Shown here: one piece after another, positions 48,920 through 62,600 of the stretch
Layout of the letters: each line of letters begins with the position of its first letter
How positions within the stretch are numbered: the first letter of the stretch is position 1
Origin: Purshia tridentata
Lineage: Eukaryota; Streptophyta; Magnoliopsida; Rosales; Rosaceae
Assembly: GCA_003254885.1 (NCBI GenBank)
Contig: QANT01006002.1
Coordinates: 1 to 64,000, forward strand
Direction of reading: 5' to 3'
DNA: 64,000 nt
The notes under the pieces: model-generated
The model's database searches: none
Told to the model about the DNA's origin: nothing
The model's input: only the letters and a program-made list of their open reading frames with translations
Position numbers and translations under genes: made by a program

Positions 48920-51900
48920 ATGTCGAAGAAGTATGTGAGAGATAACGTGGCGGTGCCGCTCTCTCAGTTCGGTGTCTTGGTGGCACAGTTGGAGTCCATA
49001 GTCGCCTCCGCAGTTCAGCAGCCTCCGGAGCCACTCCTTTGCTTCGATCTGCTCTCCGATCTCATCTCCGCCATTGCCGAAGAGCCCAAGGTGCTGCTCT
49101 CTCTATCGCTTTCTACTCTCCTACTAGTTTCTTCTTCTTACTCAGATTTTCTAGTGCTTTCTAATATTCAGCAGGATAAGATTTTGTTTTTGCAAAAATG
49201 TAGGGCTTCTTTCAAATTTGGACTTCATACTTTAATTCCTTGCTTGTCATATTACTGATGGTTGATGAATACATTTCTGAATTTGATTTACTAGATCCCA
49301 CATGATTACAAATAAACTTTTCGGTACGAAGTCTATCCGGCGAGTGATAGATATCAACAATTTGGATTGAACATCTGTTGCATTAGAGTTTTTTTTATGT
49401 TGTTGTGAATAGTGTATTATATTATGCTGTATGTAATCCTTTGACGGTGGTCTTGGGATGAACCGCAGGAGTCCATTTTGTTTTGTCAAAGGAAATGCGA
49501 GGACGCGCTTTATTCCTTGCTTATTCTAGGTGCTCGGCGGCCTGTGCGCCATTTGGCTTCGGTTGCAATGGCAAGAGTTATATCTAAGGGAGATAGCATT
49601 TCGATATATTCAAGAGCGAGCAGTCTCCAAGGATTTCTTTCTGATGGGAGGAGGAATGACCCACAAAAAGTTGCTGGTTAGGCCAAATCAGTAGAGCTAA
49701 TGGCGTGTTTTAATTTTATGTGCATTTTTGTGTTAACTGCTGGACTATCTCTTTGGTGCCTTCGATTATATAGTATAACTTATATCCAATGCTTTGGTGT
49801 TGTTTATAGTGATGAATGTTGTCAAATTATTTCTAATACCATATTGTTGCCAATATGTTAGTTTGTTGAATACTGTAAGATTGGTACTTGGTAGTAGAAA
49901 GAGTTTAGTTGGTTGGAGAGCTCTACCATACTGCTTGTTATAGAGAATTTGGTTGGAGAAAAACAACAGGGTTGGGCCACACCTCTGTTGCTTTTATAGG
50001 ATATTATTACTTGCTCATTTATAAAAACTAATAGAATTTTTTGTAGAAAGATTTTATGCTGTATGCTGGCCATCCTTTAATTAGGCTTTTAGCTGAGTTA
50101 ACATACTTAAAATTCTTTTTATTATTTTATATTTAAAATTATCTTATCGAATACAACTCTGTAGGTGCTGCACAATGCTTAGGAGAATTATATCGACATT
50201 TTGGAAGGCGAATCACTTCGGGCTTACTTGAAACAACTATTATTGCCACGAAACTTATCAAGTTTAATGAGGTGCTTCCATTGCTTCTGCATCTTTTCTA
50301 TATTATTGTTTGCAATTTTCTTTTTAATTGAACTTTACTTTTTGTCAATGAGTAAAACTTTCATTAAGAAAGAAGTGCATTCATCATTTTCCACACCTGG
50401 TGAAAAATTTTGCTTTTCGGAACAATGATGTGTTCACTCTGAATTTTTCTACTCTGACAAGTAAAGGACCCTAGGTCATGACTAAATAGTTGGAAATAAT
50501 GGTTAATATACTTCTTATAAAAAATGGTTATTAAAATATACTTAAACTATGTATTTCATAGGTTTAAGTTATGATAATTGAATATAAAATATTTTTTCTA
50601 TTTTATTATTTTTTGGTTATTGTTTCTTCTTGTTTTTTTTGTTACACCTCTAAGTTAAATTCCACGTAACTCAGGAATTTGTGAGACAAGAGGCTTTACA
50701 TATGCTTCAAAATGCTTTGGAAGGCTGTGGTGGCAGTGCTGCTTCTTCAGCGTATACGGCGGCATTTCGTCTCATCATGCGTTTTGCTGTTGGTGATAAA
50801 TCATTTCTTGTTAGAATAGCTGCTGCGAGATGTCTGAAGGCATTTGCCATTATTGGAGGACCGGGTTTAGGCGTGGGAGAACTTGACAATTCAGCCTCTT
50901 ATTGTGTCAAGGTAGATGCTTTTCTTTGCCAAGTTTGATACTTCTTAATGTTTCAAATTTCAATCTTTGAGATGCCGATGTTATAGTTCTTTATTTATCC
51001 ATTTGGCCGCTGTGTATAGTAGGCCCTTGAGGATCCTGTTTCATCTGTCCGTGATGCATTTGCTGAAGCATTGGGTTCTTTGCTTGCTCTTGGAATGAAT
51101 CCTGATACACAGGTTTGTAATATGCACTTATGGTGTCTTTTCTTCATCTTTTAGAGTAGTCAATTGTCATCTACTTAGGTCTAAGATCTAATTGTGATGT
51201 GCTATGATTTGACTACAATACCAATATTTTGGTTTTAAATAATAGACCCAATAGTGCCGAATTGAATATGGTGCATTTTCTTCTAAAAAATAAAAGGTTC
51301 ACTTTACAATTTACACCATCTAATTAAAAATAAAAGATTCGTTTCAATCTAATTTTTCAGATTTAATTGGATTTGAGCTCAGTTCTGTGTTCTTAGATAT
51401 GTTGGTTTAGGACTTAAATTATGTTTTTACCATATCATCACAGATTTGGATTTTGCTTGATTTTCACCTCTCCCAACCTGTTGACAGCCTAAGATCATTG
51501 TATAATCTCATATTTATATTCGTCCCTAGGTTCAACCAAGGGGGAAAGGTCCTTTTCCTCCAGCAAAGAAACTAGAAGGTGGTTTGCAGAGACATTTAGC
51601 TTTGCCTTTCACAAAAGGTATTTTCGTGCTTTTCTTGTTAGTTGATCTAAAAGATGTTGTTCGTGATTCATGGGATTATAAATTCTTTCATAAAATCCTG
51701 CAGCAAGTGGAGCTCGGTCAAAGGACGTGCGAGTTGGCATAACCCTGTCTTGGGTATTTTTTTTACAGGTAGATGCTTATAATTATTTCCTTTACTCCTT
51801 TTCTTCTCTTCACCTTTTCCTTCCACCTTTGTTGTTCTGGTTTTAAATCTAGGGATTAGAAATGAATTCCTTGTACTAAAACCATGTTAGTGGTGATAGT

Positions 51901-54900
51901 TTATTTGACAAGAAAAATAATAATTTATCTAAAAAAATTTCTGCTCATATTTTGGTTTCATTGGATTTAATGTGTGTTTCCTCTGATATTTTTAAAATTG
52001 GAACTGAAGCAAGAAGAACTATCGGTTGTGGAGGGTTCATGTCCTTGGGAAAATATTATAAGTGGACAAGCTGTTATGCATAACGGATCCTCTGTTTCTC
52101 ACTTGGGCAGCAGTGCTTATTTGTTACTTGGATTGTATATTGCAGGCGATTCGTCTGAAGTACTTGCATCCAGATGGTGAGCTTCAAAACTACGTAATTC
52201 AGGTCATGGAGATGCTTCGTGCTGATACCTCTGTTGATGCCTATGCACTGGTATTTCAACAAATTCATGGCCATCAACATTTTATTCAACTGTTATGCTG
52301 CAGGTTTAAGTAACATAATGTAGATTTTCTTGTAAGCTCTGCCTTCAACTTATCAGAAACTAGTTTCTCATAACAATCTTGGCTTAGAGGCTAAATTTTT
52401 TGTGCAAGAGTTCAGAATTGCAGGTTTTATACTGACAACATGAATAATGTAACATATTGGCTTTAGTACATCTGAGAAATAAATAGTGGTGCCTTGTTTG
52501 ATATTTTGGAACTTGAAGGGATGAAACTAATAATGTTTCAATGGTTTTGTCATTTTTTCTCTTTAGTTTCACAATAAGGATAGACTTATCAGTATATGAA
52601 GCATTAGAAGTTTGATGCATTTTCAAAATTAAACAGTCATGTCCATGAACTATTGTGTTACAATGCTTCAATTATCTATATTCAGAAGGATCCATTGCAT
52701 AAGTTATTATAATGACTTCATTGGTTGCTGATATAGTCAAGTTCTCATATATAAAGCTACTGAATATGGTATCTCATTCTTTTTTTTCTAGGCTTGTGTT
52801 CTCTATATCCTTCGTGTTGGTGTTACTGATCAAATGACAGAGCCTACTCAAAGGAGTTTTTTGGTTTTTCTTGGACAGCAGGTCAGCTAAATGATTCGAT
52901 ATTTTTTCTCATTGTCATGAAGCATTTCTCCTTTCAATTAAATCTTCTTATGGCTGCCCACACTTCTATGCTATCTGTATCAAAGTGAAATTTTTCATGA
53001 AACTTGCAGCTTATGTCTCTTGATGCCAGTCCTTCCATGAAAATTGCTGCTCTGCATACCATGTCATATACCCTGAAAACACTGGGAGAAGTAAGTGTGA
53101 CTTTAATGATATATTTTCCAAATTTTGATCTGGTCAGATAGAGAATATGGTTTTCACATATTGATGATTACCTGAGTAATTATTCTGTTAAATGTGCTAT
53201 GCTTACATTATCAGTGTTATCTTGAACAAGTATGTTGCAGATTGACATCATAGGATAAAAAAAACATGTTATTTAGTTGTTCCTATACAATTATATTGCA
53301 TTAAATTGTGCTTGCCCTTTCCATTTGCAGGTTCCACTTGAATTCAAGGAAGTTCTTGACAACACTATTGTTGCAGAAGTATCTCATTCTTCTCAACTTG
53401 TAAGCTCTTGATTTCTTTCTTTCTCATTTGAAGTTTGGACATGCTAAGGTTCTTATTACTCTCAGAATGGTCTTGGACTCTTTTAAAATACCCACATTTT
53501 ATCACCATAGTCCTGGCATTGTTTTGTTTTGATTGATTATTTCTTGGTTGTAATGTTGTGCATAATGTTATTGATGTCAGACGGTAGAATTACTTTAGTT
53601 AAGCAGGCTGATAGAGGTGGATTTACAGTAAAGGCAACTGGGTTAAGAGAGCACAACTTCCTTTCAATAGATAAGGGCAATATTGTTATTTTGGTCTTTT
53701 TAGATGCCTTAAGTTGTGTGCGTATAACCTGGGTATTGGTTGGCCATCTTTGTTTCTGCTTAAGCTATGAAATCTGATCAAAGCCTCTAAGTCTGATTAT
53801 ATTTTACTACTTCTCAGACTGATAATTTGGGCTCTTGATTCATGATTTCTTGTTTCTTTTTTGATTCTATATTGTTATGTGATGATATGTGTTTTTGGTC
53901 CTACTGTTTAGTGATTCAAAATGTAGAGAAATTTACTCTCCCACACACGTCGACATGTGGATATCGATCCTCTAATGTAATCTGGAGTAGTTTAAATAGG
54001 GTAGCCATTGGTTTAAGTGTAGTAGTGGATAATTATATATACACACACACATAAATATATTGTAAAACGTTATATCAGAAAGATGAAAGTGTCCTCATAA
54101 AATAAGGGTGGATAATGAAACTGTGTAGACTAATGGAATCCCTATTATATAGTAGTGTAGAAGTATGGATAATTGAGGTGGCATTTCTCAGTGTGAGTTG
54201 CTATCTGATTATACAGATGAGAGCATGTGAGCTCCACTTTCAAACTTTCTTAGATCTGTATGCATGAATGTCCATATGGTTGCATTATTTTATGCTCCAA
54301 CTATCATCTGTAGGATTTTTGTTTCAGTTTGTTTCTCCAATTTTTTGTGTATGGATTCGTTTACCAGTGGCATTGATAATTAAGGCATATCTCATCATGG
54401 TCAAGTATGTTCAAGCTATTATGCTCTTTTCATTGATATGATTTCTCTTAGTTGAATTTTGACTGATAATCTTTGGTCAGGTAAGAATTGAGGCTGCTTT
54501 GACATTGCGTGCGCTGGCTGAGGTTGATCCCACCTGTGTTGGTGGTTTAATTTCTTATGGGGTGACCATGCTGAATGTTTTGAGAGAAAATGTGTCGTTT
54601 GAGAAGGTGAAGACATGAAGTTAATTAACCTATATGTCTGACTGAGTTCACTTTATTGTTTATTTGTGGCCTATATGCCATGCAAATTTCAAATTTATTT
54701 GGAAAAGGAAACAATTTTATAAAAAAGAAATAATAACAATGCAAACACAGCGAACTGAGTGAGTTGAGCTGGCAGCATCTCTTTTAGTTTATGCTTCCAC
54801 ATATAGTCTCCCTAGTAATTTAATGCTTGTTACCATGTTTTCTTGGTCTTTAATGAGGTTTGCAGTTTTTTACTGTTTTTTTTTCAAGTAACCAATATAT

Positions 54901-56573
54901 TCAGAATAAACTAATCCCTTTAAGATATAAAAGTTTAATGGTAAACTTTTCATTGTTATATGGTGTTTGGGGGATGTAACTGTAAGCTTTCTTTTTGGAA
55001 TGTTTTCTAGTAACTATGTTATCTGTTAAGCAACTTGCTCTACTATATGTTTCTCAGGGGAGCACTTTGCAATTAGAGCTTGATTCTTTGCATGGGCAAG
55101 CTACTGTGTTAGCAGCTCTGGTGTCCATTTCCCCAAAATTACCTCTTGGTTATCCTGCTAGGTAATGGTCTCATCTTGTTTATCAATACAACACTTATTT
55201 TCCATGAATGGATATACCTTTGGGACATATCATGCATTGGTTGGGTTGGAGGATAACGGTAATAATGAAAAAAAGAAAAAAAAGAAGAAGATATATTGGC
55301 CTATTTATCACTTTTTTTAGGGTTACATGCTACGTCACATCCTTTTCTTGTGGCAATGTCGTTCTTATAATTTCTATTTCCCCATCATTTTTTATGTTTA
55401 TGTCATATATATTGCTTGCCATGTTATCTTAGTCTTTCAGTGCCAGTGCTTAGTATTTGGATGTTGGATTTAAGTTGTCTGGTCATGGGTACATTCCACT
55501 TCTTTTCTCTCCCCGCCTCCATGAACTGTTGGTTGTCTTTTGATGGTCATTATTTTATGTTATTGTCCCAGATTGCCCAGATCAATTCTTGAAGTTTCAA
55601 GGAAAATGCTGACTGAATCTAGTCGGAACCCTCTGGCTGCTACAATTGAAAAAGAAGCTGGGTGGTTACTTTTGTCATCTCTCTTAGCTTCCATGCCAAA
55701 GGAGGTATAAGGTTATCTCCGTGTCTTTTAATTGTATCCACCAGGCAATATTCATTCCCATCACCTACCTATCCTTACTCTACTTTTATCTCTGGAGTCA
55801 AAGGCAAAGAAGGATGTATTCTTCAAATTAACATAAACACTATTTGTATGTTAAGGTGCTATTTTTCATGCATTCAGGAACTTGAAGACCAGGTTTTTGA
55901 CATTCTTTCCTTGTGGGCTTCCCTATTTACTGGAAACCCAGAAGATGGAACGAACCAAACTGGAGATTTGATATCTAGGATTCGGTAAGTCAGTATGTTC
56001 TCTCTATACCGGTTTATTTCATTACTTTTAATCATCTAATAAATGCCCAAGTATTCTATATTTCTTGAACTTTCTCTCAGGTACTACACTTTCCTGTTTC
56101 CTTTCAAACTTTTGAGAGTCTCAACGTATAGATACATTACCATTGCAGTACGATCGAACTGCCCTGAGACAAGTTAGGGCTAGGACATAAAATGACTAAT
56201 TTCTTTCTTAAGTGGTTAATAGTTTCATCTTGTTGCCTATGCTTGGGCCTGGTTTATGGTTTGGGTAGATTGTTTAAAATTTCTGCACTTTGTCTATTAA
56301 TACAGACAAAGTGAACCAGCATTCTTTGTTGATTGATTATATATATATGTATCTCTATTTCAATTTCTACTTTTTCTTTTTGTAGCATGTGGTCTGCTGC
56401 AGTTGATGCACTTACGGCATTTTTAAGATGCTTTCTTTCTTCTAATGTTGCGAATAATGGGATTTTACTGCAACCCGTGCTTTTATACCTGAGTAGGTAA
56501 GTTCATTTTATCTGGATTTTGCTCTCTAATTCATTCAATTCAAGTCTGGTTCTGGGCGCTTCATGTCGTGTTG

Positions 56574-56613
<40 letters not shown>

Positions 56614-59600
56614 TGCATATGCTTCAGTATAAGTCAGAAGCTGTGTTACTCTTACACAATGTTTAATTTATTTATTTATTTCTGAAATGTGATGGAGTGC
56701 AGGGCATTATCCTATATATCAGTGATAGCGGCCAAGGAACTGCCAAACGTGAAGCCTGCTCTGAATGTTTTTATCGTCAGGACATTAATAGCATATCAGT
56801 CTCTTCCTGATTCAATGGCATATAAGAATGACCACCCCCAGATTCTGCAAATTTGCACAAGTCCATTTACGTAATGATTAACTTCCCATTTACTGTCGCA
56901 TTACTTTGCAATTCTTTTTCTTGTTTTGGTGTACTTGATTTGGATGCTTGTTCCTTGTTAACATAAAGAGAGGCTTTTGGATGTGAAGAAAGTTCATGCT
57001 TGAGATTTCTGTTAGACAAGAAAGATGCATGGTTAGGTCCCTGGATTCCTGGAAGGTGTGTGCTTCTCCTCTGGTTCTTTTCCACAACTATTAATGGATG
57101 TTGTAATTTCATTTGGTCAAAGCTTCTTGGATAATGGCTAAACAATTTGACAACGCTACATCATATATTCTTTGGTTGTTTTAAGCAGGCTTGCAGCCTT
57201 TTCCTTCGTTATTTTTATTTTTTCAAAAAATTCAGAAGATATTTCTTTCTTGGTAATTGTGTACTCAGGGATTGGTTTGAAGATGAACTTCGTGCTTTTC
57301 AAGGTGGAAAAGATGGCCTTATGCCTTGCGTCTGGGAGAACGAAGTTTCTAGCTTCCCTCAGGTAATAGTTGTTTCTTTCCAGTTGATGGTTTATTTACT
57401 GTTGTAAGTCTGATTTATTTATTTTTTAGCTTCTGTTAAGATTATGAAGCTTTTCAAGTTTGCTCCTGTACTCAAGGTCTGAATGCATGCAATAAAGACA
57501 TGTTTTTAACAATATTGATATTTACTTTCTGAAGTCTCTTTATTTGTCGCCTAGTTTTCATTGTTTCACTAACATTATAAGCTGAGAATTAAACTTGACC
57601 ATGAAGCCGGAACCAGTAAACAAGGCATTGGTGAACCAGATGCTTCTCTGCTTTGGAGTCATTTTTGCTTCTCAGGTAGGGAAATGTGGCATAAATTGAC
57701 ATTGACAATTTTCTTATAAGGGATTGGTTGTTAACATCAGTTGGAATTTATATCCCAGGATAGTGGTGGAATGCTGTCACTTCTTGGCATGATTGATCAA
57801 TGTCTGAAAGCTGGAAAAAAACAACCATGGCATGCAGCTAGTGTCACCAATATATGTGTGGGGTTGCTTTCGGGATTCAAGGTGTTTCTTCTTCTTTTTT
57901 GATATACTCATATTATATTTTTCTGGGGCTGACCTTAATTCATGTTTAAATGCTTTCCTCAGGCTTTGCTTTCCTTACGCCCCCAGCCTTTAACACTTGA
58001 AATATTAAACTCAGCACAGGCTATATTTCAGGTGCCTAATCCTCATAAGATACTTAGATAACTGGTCAGGAAATGTTGTACTCACCATCTGTACTGACAT
58101 TTATAATTTAATTTAACAGAGTATTCTGGCAGAGGGAGACATCTGTCCATCACAACGTAGGGCTTCGTCAGAATGTCTTGGTCTTTTAGCTCGCCTTGGA
58201 AACGATATCTTTACAGCAAGAATGGTCAGTTCAATATTCTAATGTCAAACAGCACCTTTGTTCTCTTGTTATTTCAATTTTTATTCAACGTGAAATGGTA
58301 GAGGCTCCCTTTTTTTTTTTTGGGCCACTAGAGGCCCCCTTTTCTTGAAGAGGTTAATAGTTGTATTTTCTTCTTTTTTATTTATTTTGTTCCCAGTTTC
58401 CTTCCACTCCCTCCCTCCCTCTCTCATTCATTTTTTTGGTTGACAGACTCGATTGCTACTCGGTGACCTAACTGGAGCAACAGATTCAAACTATGCTGGA
58501 TCAGTTGCCTTTGCGCTTGGCTGCATTCACCGCAGGTCACATATTGGCCTTCTTTTTCACTTCTTATATCTGTTAATTTTTCCCATAATTTATTGCCCCT
58601 TAACTGCTGCGTTTCTCTTAGTTTTATTTCATTCTTAATAATTATTTAAATCTCTGAATTTTTTTTTCTTTTGATATTGGGAGGGGGATTCAAACTTGGG
58701 ACCTTTCCAATATCGTGGATAGAAATACCACCAGATCAATAGCTAGTTTATTTACATCTCTGAATATTGTGCTTGCAAGTAAGAGCCACGTTTTTTTTTT
58801 CACCTCGGAATTGATAATGTAGGGTTATCTAACTCTACTTAGTGGAACTTCTTGACCATTTGAGACTGTTCTTCTAGAACCCTTTGTATCCACTGGCCTT
58901 TAGTAGTGGCAAACCACTTATATCTTTGCAGGAGGTTAAACTGTAAAAACTAAGAAGACTAAAAGTTTTTGAGGAAGGGAGGTAGAAACGGAACAAATTT
59001 GTAAATGTGAGAAATTGAAATACGCAACATTTGTAATAAAAGTCTAGAAGTAGAAGCAAAGAGCTAAGAAACCAGTTGTCAAGTGATTTATATTTTTAGA
59101 GCAATGGAAGTTTGAAATATGAAATAAGAGTCAGAGTCCTATGAGAGAGAGACTCTCTCTCATTTATTTAAAAGATGAAGAAATGTTTTTTGGTTACCAA
59201 ATTAAAGATGAAATTGTAAAAGCAGTGCTAATTTGAAATATTTTTTAATCTTTCTTTTTTTCAAAAAAAAGAAAAAGAAAAAAAAATTATCCTGTTGATG
59301 GTGAGCTATATTTCTCATGTGAGAAGTTCTACTTTTTCTCACTGTCCTTACATATTTTGGCTGCAGTGCTGGAGGCATGGCATTGTCAACTTTAGTGCCT
59401 TCAACTGTGAGCTCAATTTCTTTGCTTGCTAAAAGTTCGATAGCTGGTTTACAGATCTGGTCCTTGCATGGGCTTCTGTTGACCATTGAAGCTGCTGGCT
59501 TGTCCTTTATATCTCATGTCCAGGTAAATCTTATTCTTGATGATTTTGGTGTCTTCATTAGTGCTTTTTACATAGGCATAATTTTTTTATAATCTTGGCA

Positions 59601-62600
59601 AAAGAAGGAAAGATAAATTTGCAATTTTCATAATTTTCTCATGTGAGATTTTGTCCAGCACTCATGTGGGCCGGGACTGGAAGTATCTTTTTACCACTTA
59701 CTTCATTAGCTTGGATGAGTATGATTTCTTTTAATTCAGAATGTAAATAAAACTTTTCCTTTTTCTTGGTTTATTATAAGTAGTATAGTGTTGGTGCGCT
59801 GAAAAGTGATTGTGTGTGCGAAATATATGACTGATAAGGTTGTCTTTTTAGTTCTAACTGCTAATAATTTGTTTTGTTTTTTTTTAAAATTTTTATAGAT
59901 TGATTTTGTTATTAGAGCACATTGTCAAATTCAAAATGTACCTCTTATCAGATGAACTGTTAGTTTTTAGTTTGTACTTTGTAGTTGACTGAATAGTGTT
60001 TTCTTCTCATCACATTTGTCCTTCTTTGCAGGCAACACTTGGCCTTGCTCTGGACATTCTTTTGTCTGAGGAGAATGGATGGGTTGCACTTCAGCAAGGG
60101 GTTGGCCGCCTTATAAATGCTATTGTTGCTGTTCTTGGTCCTGAACTTGCACCTGGCAGTATTTTCTTTTCACGTTGCAAGGTATTAAATTTTAAAGTTT
60201 TCCATTGCCTTTGGACTTGTGTTGAAATACTACTATGTTCTATCATGTTTAAAATTGGCATATTCCAGGACATGCTGATTAATATTATTAATTCTGTTTT
60301 TGAAAGCTCAACAGAATGACTATTTCCTCTTTTCATTTATATACTATTTAGTTAGTTCAGGGGTTGATGGGTTTGATCCATTTGATTATTTTTTGTTTCT
60401 AGTCTGTTGTTTCAGAAATAAGCTCTGGGAGAGAAACAGCAACAATGCTTGAGTATGCAGTCCACTTTCTTTAACCCTGATTTTTTCTATTAATATTTTC
60501 TCTTTCGTTGGTTTTGGTCCTGTGTTAGAGAATAGAAGTCGGCTCCATTCAAAACTTAATGTTTCAAAATCTATATTGCAGGAGCGTCCGCTTTACCCAA
60601 CAACTTGTTCTTTTTGCACCACAAGCTGTTTCCGTGCACACCCATGTGCAAACTCTTCTTCCTACTTTGTCCTCGAGACAGGTTTTGCTTCTGTGCCTGG
60701 TGATTCAAGTTCTTATGCTTATATATTTCTGCTTCTTTAAATAGGGCAACTTTTTTTAAAGCAGCCAGCTTTAAGGCATCTTGCGGTTTCCACTCTACGG
60801 CATCTCATTGAAAAAGATCCAGTATGCCCTCATCTTACTTTCTGTCTTCAAATTGAAGGGTCTCATCACTATTAGGCAGATCCTTGCACTGATACTCTTT
60901 TATACAGGTTTCCATTGTTGACGAGCAAATAGAAGATAAGTTATTTCGTATGCTGGATGAAGAAACTGATTCTGAGTATGTTGACAAAATACTACTATGT
61001 ACTTGTTACTTTACTTTTAGATTGGTTTGTTATAGTGTGCTTTATTTTCTTTCTTTTGATTGACATTCACCCTAAAATTGTATCTATCTTCAGTGTGCAT
61101 GTATCTATATTTTGCACTCATTCATTAGGTGTTTTATGAACTAGTATATTTTTCCCTGTATTTCTTAATGATCAACTACCTTTATGTTTCATTTTCTGAT
61201 ATAATATTAATTTTCTTTATTCACCAACTTCTAGGATTGGGGATCTGGTGCGCACCACAATTATGCGATTGCTCTATGCATCATGCCCTTCATTTCCGTC
61301 TCATTGGATATCAATATGTCGTAATGTGGTAAACCTCCCCCCACCCACTTCTCTCTTTCCCTGGGGTGTCATACCAGAAAGTAACATCTTTAACAATAAT
61401 GGATCTAAATTGTGGAAGAAAACATAAGAGGGAAACTATTCGGAGTGTCTGAATTCTCTTTGCATTCACCTTGCTATCTTATTGAAGATGGGAAATACTT
61501 AGGTCCTGAGGTTTTAGGTGGCCAAATAAGATTTTGACATCTGTACTTTTCTTAATATTTTTAACCCAACAACTAAACACTCCAACTTTTAACTTTTATA
61601 ACCCAATGAACCAAACACCACTGTTCTTCCTTCTATTCTTGGAGCCATGGCACCTACCAAGCATATCTATTCTGGCAAGCTGCAAGCATGAAGGCGTAGC
61701 TCTCTGGTTAGAGGCTTGAAAGCTCTGTATTGGCAAGGGGTTTGGCTTGCACGTGGTGATCTCCGTGGTGTCACACTCGCAGAGCCACCTCAACACTTGG
61801 TGATGACGAAGTCGCTGGTATCGGTGGTGTCGAAGTCGATTTGGTGAAGCGCACCTGGCCTTTCTTCATCTGGAGCTCTTGCATGATCAAGCAGATCAAT
61901 AGGAATTCCAATGGGTAACTTCAATTTGGATGTGTGGAGAAGAGCGATCTACCGTGACAGGAATTCCAATGGACAACAAGGGGAAAAAGGAACTCTGGGT
62001 AGCAGTCTTTCTGGGTGGGTTGCTGCAGCAGGGATGATGGTGGTCGAAAGCTAAGTGGAAACAGTGGTGGCACTGTTGAACTGAAAAAGTGGTTGTTTGG
62101 ATGTGTGGTTAGTAAGAAAACATGATGTTTGGTTACTGAGTTATAGGATTTAGTATAGTACAGGTGTCAAAATTCTATTTTGCCACCTAAAACCGCAAGA
62201 CAAGATGGTCCTAAAACCTCAGTACCCAAGTATTTCCCTTTGAAGATTTATAGTACTCGCACATCAGTTTAATCCCATTTTTTCTGGATTAAGAAGCAGG
62301 GTATTTATATATGGGATATATTGAGTCGCTGTATTGTCTTGTAAGTAGCATTACTTCTGCATAGTTTTTTGAGAATGAGGCTAAAATCTTGCCTTCATAT
62401 TATGACTCAATGTTGTTGCGATGACAATCTAAGTCCTAATTCAATGAATTCTCAAAACCTTTCTCAGGTTCTTGCCACATCAATGAGGAGAAATGCTGAT
62501 GGTAGTACCGATTTAGAAAATGATACTTTGAAAGGCACAGAGGGTGACCCAAGTTTAAATTTTGGAGAAGATGATGAGAACATGGTTTCTAGCTCCAAGG

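Noticed and set aside
53529-53777. 82-codon frame in SWEETIE intron 11
   Set aside because: It does not keep the frame with flanking exons and does not resemble the HEAT-repeat protein; exons 11 and 12 join correctly without it.
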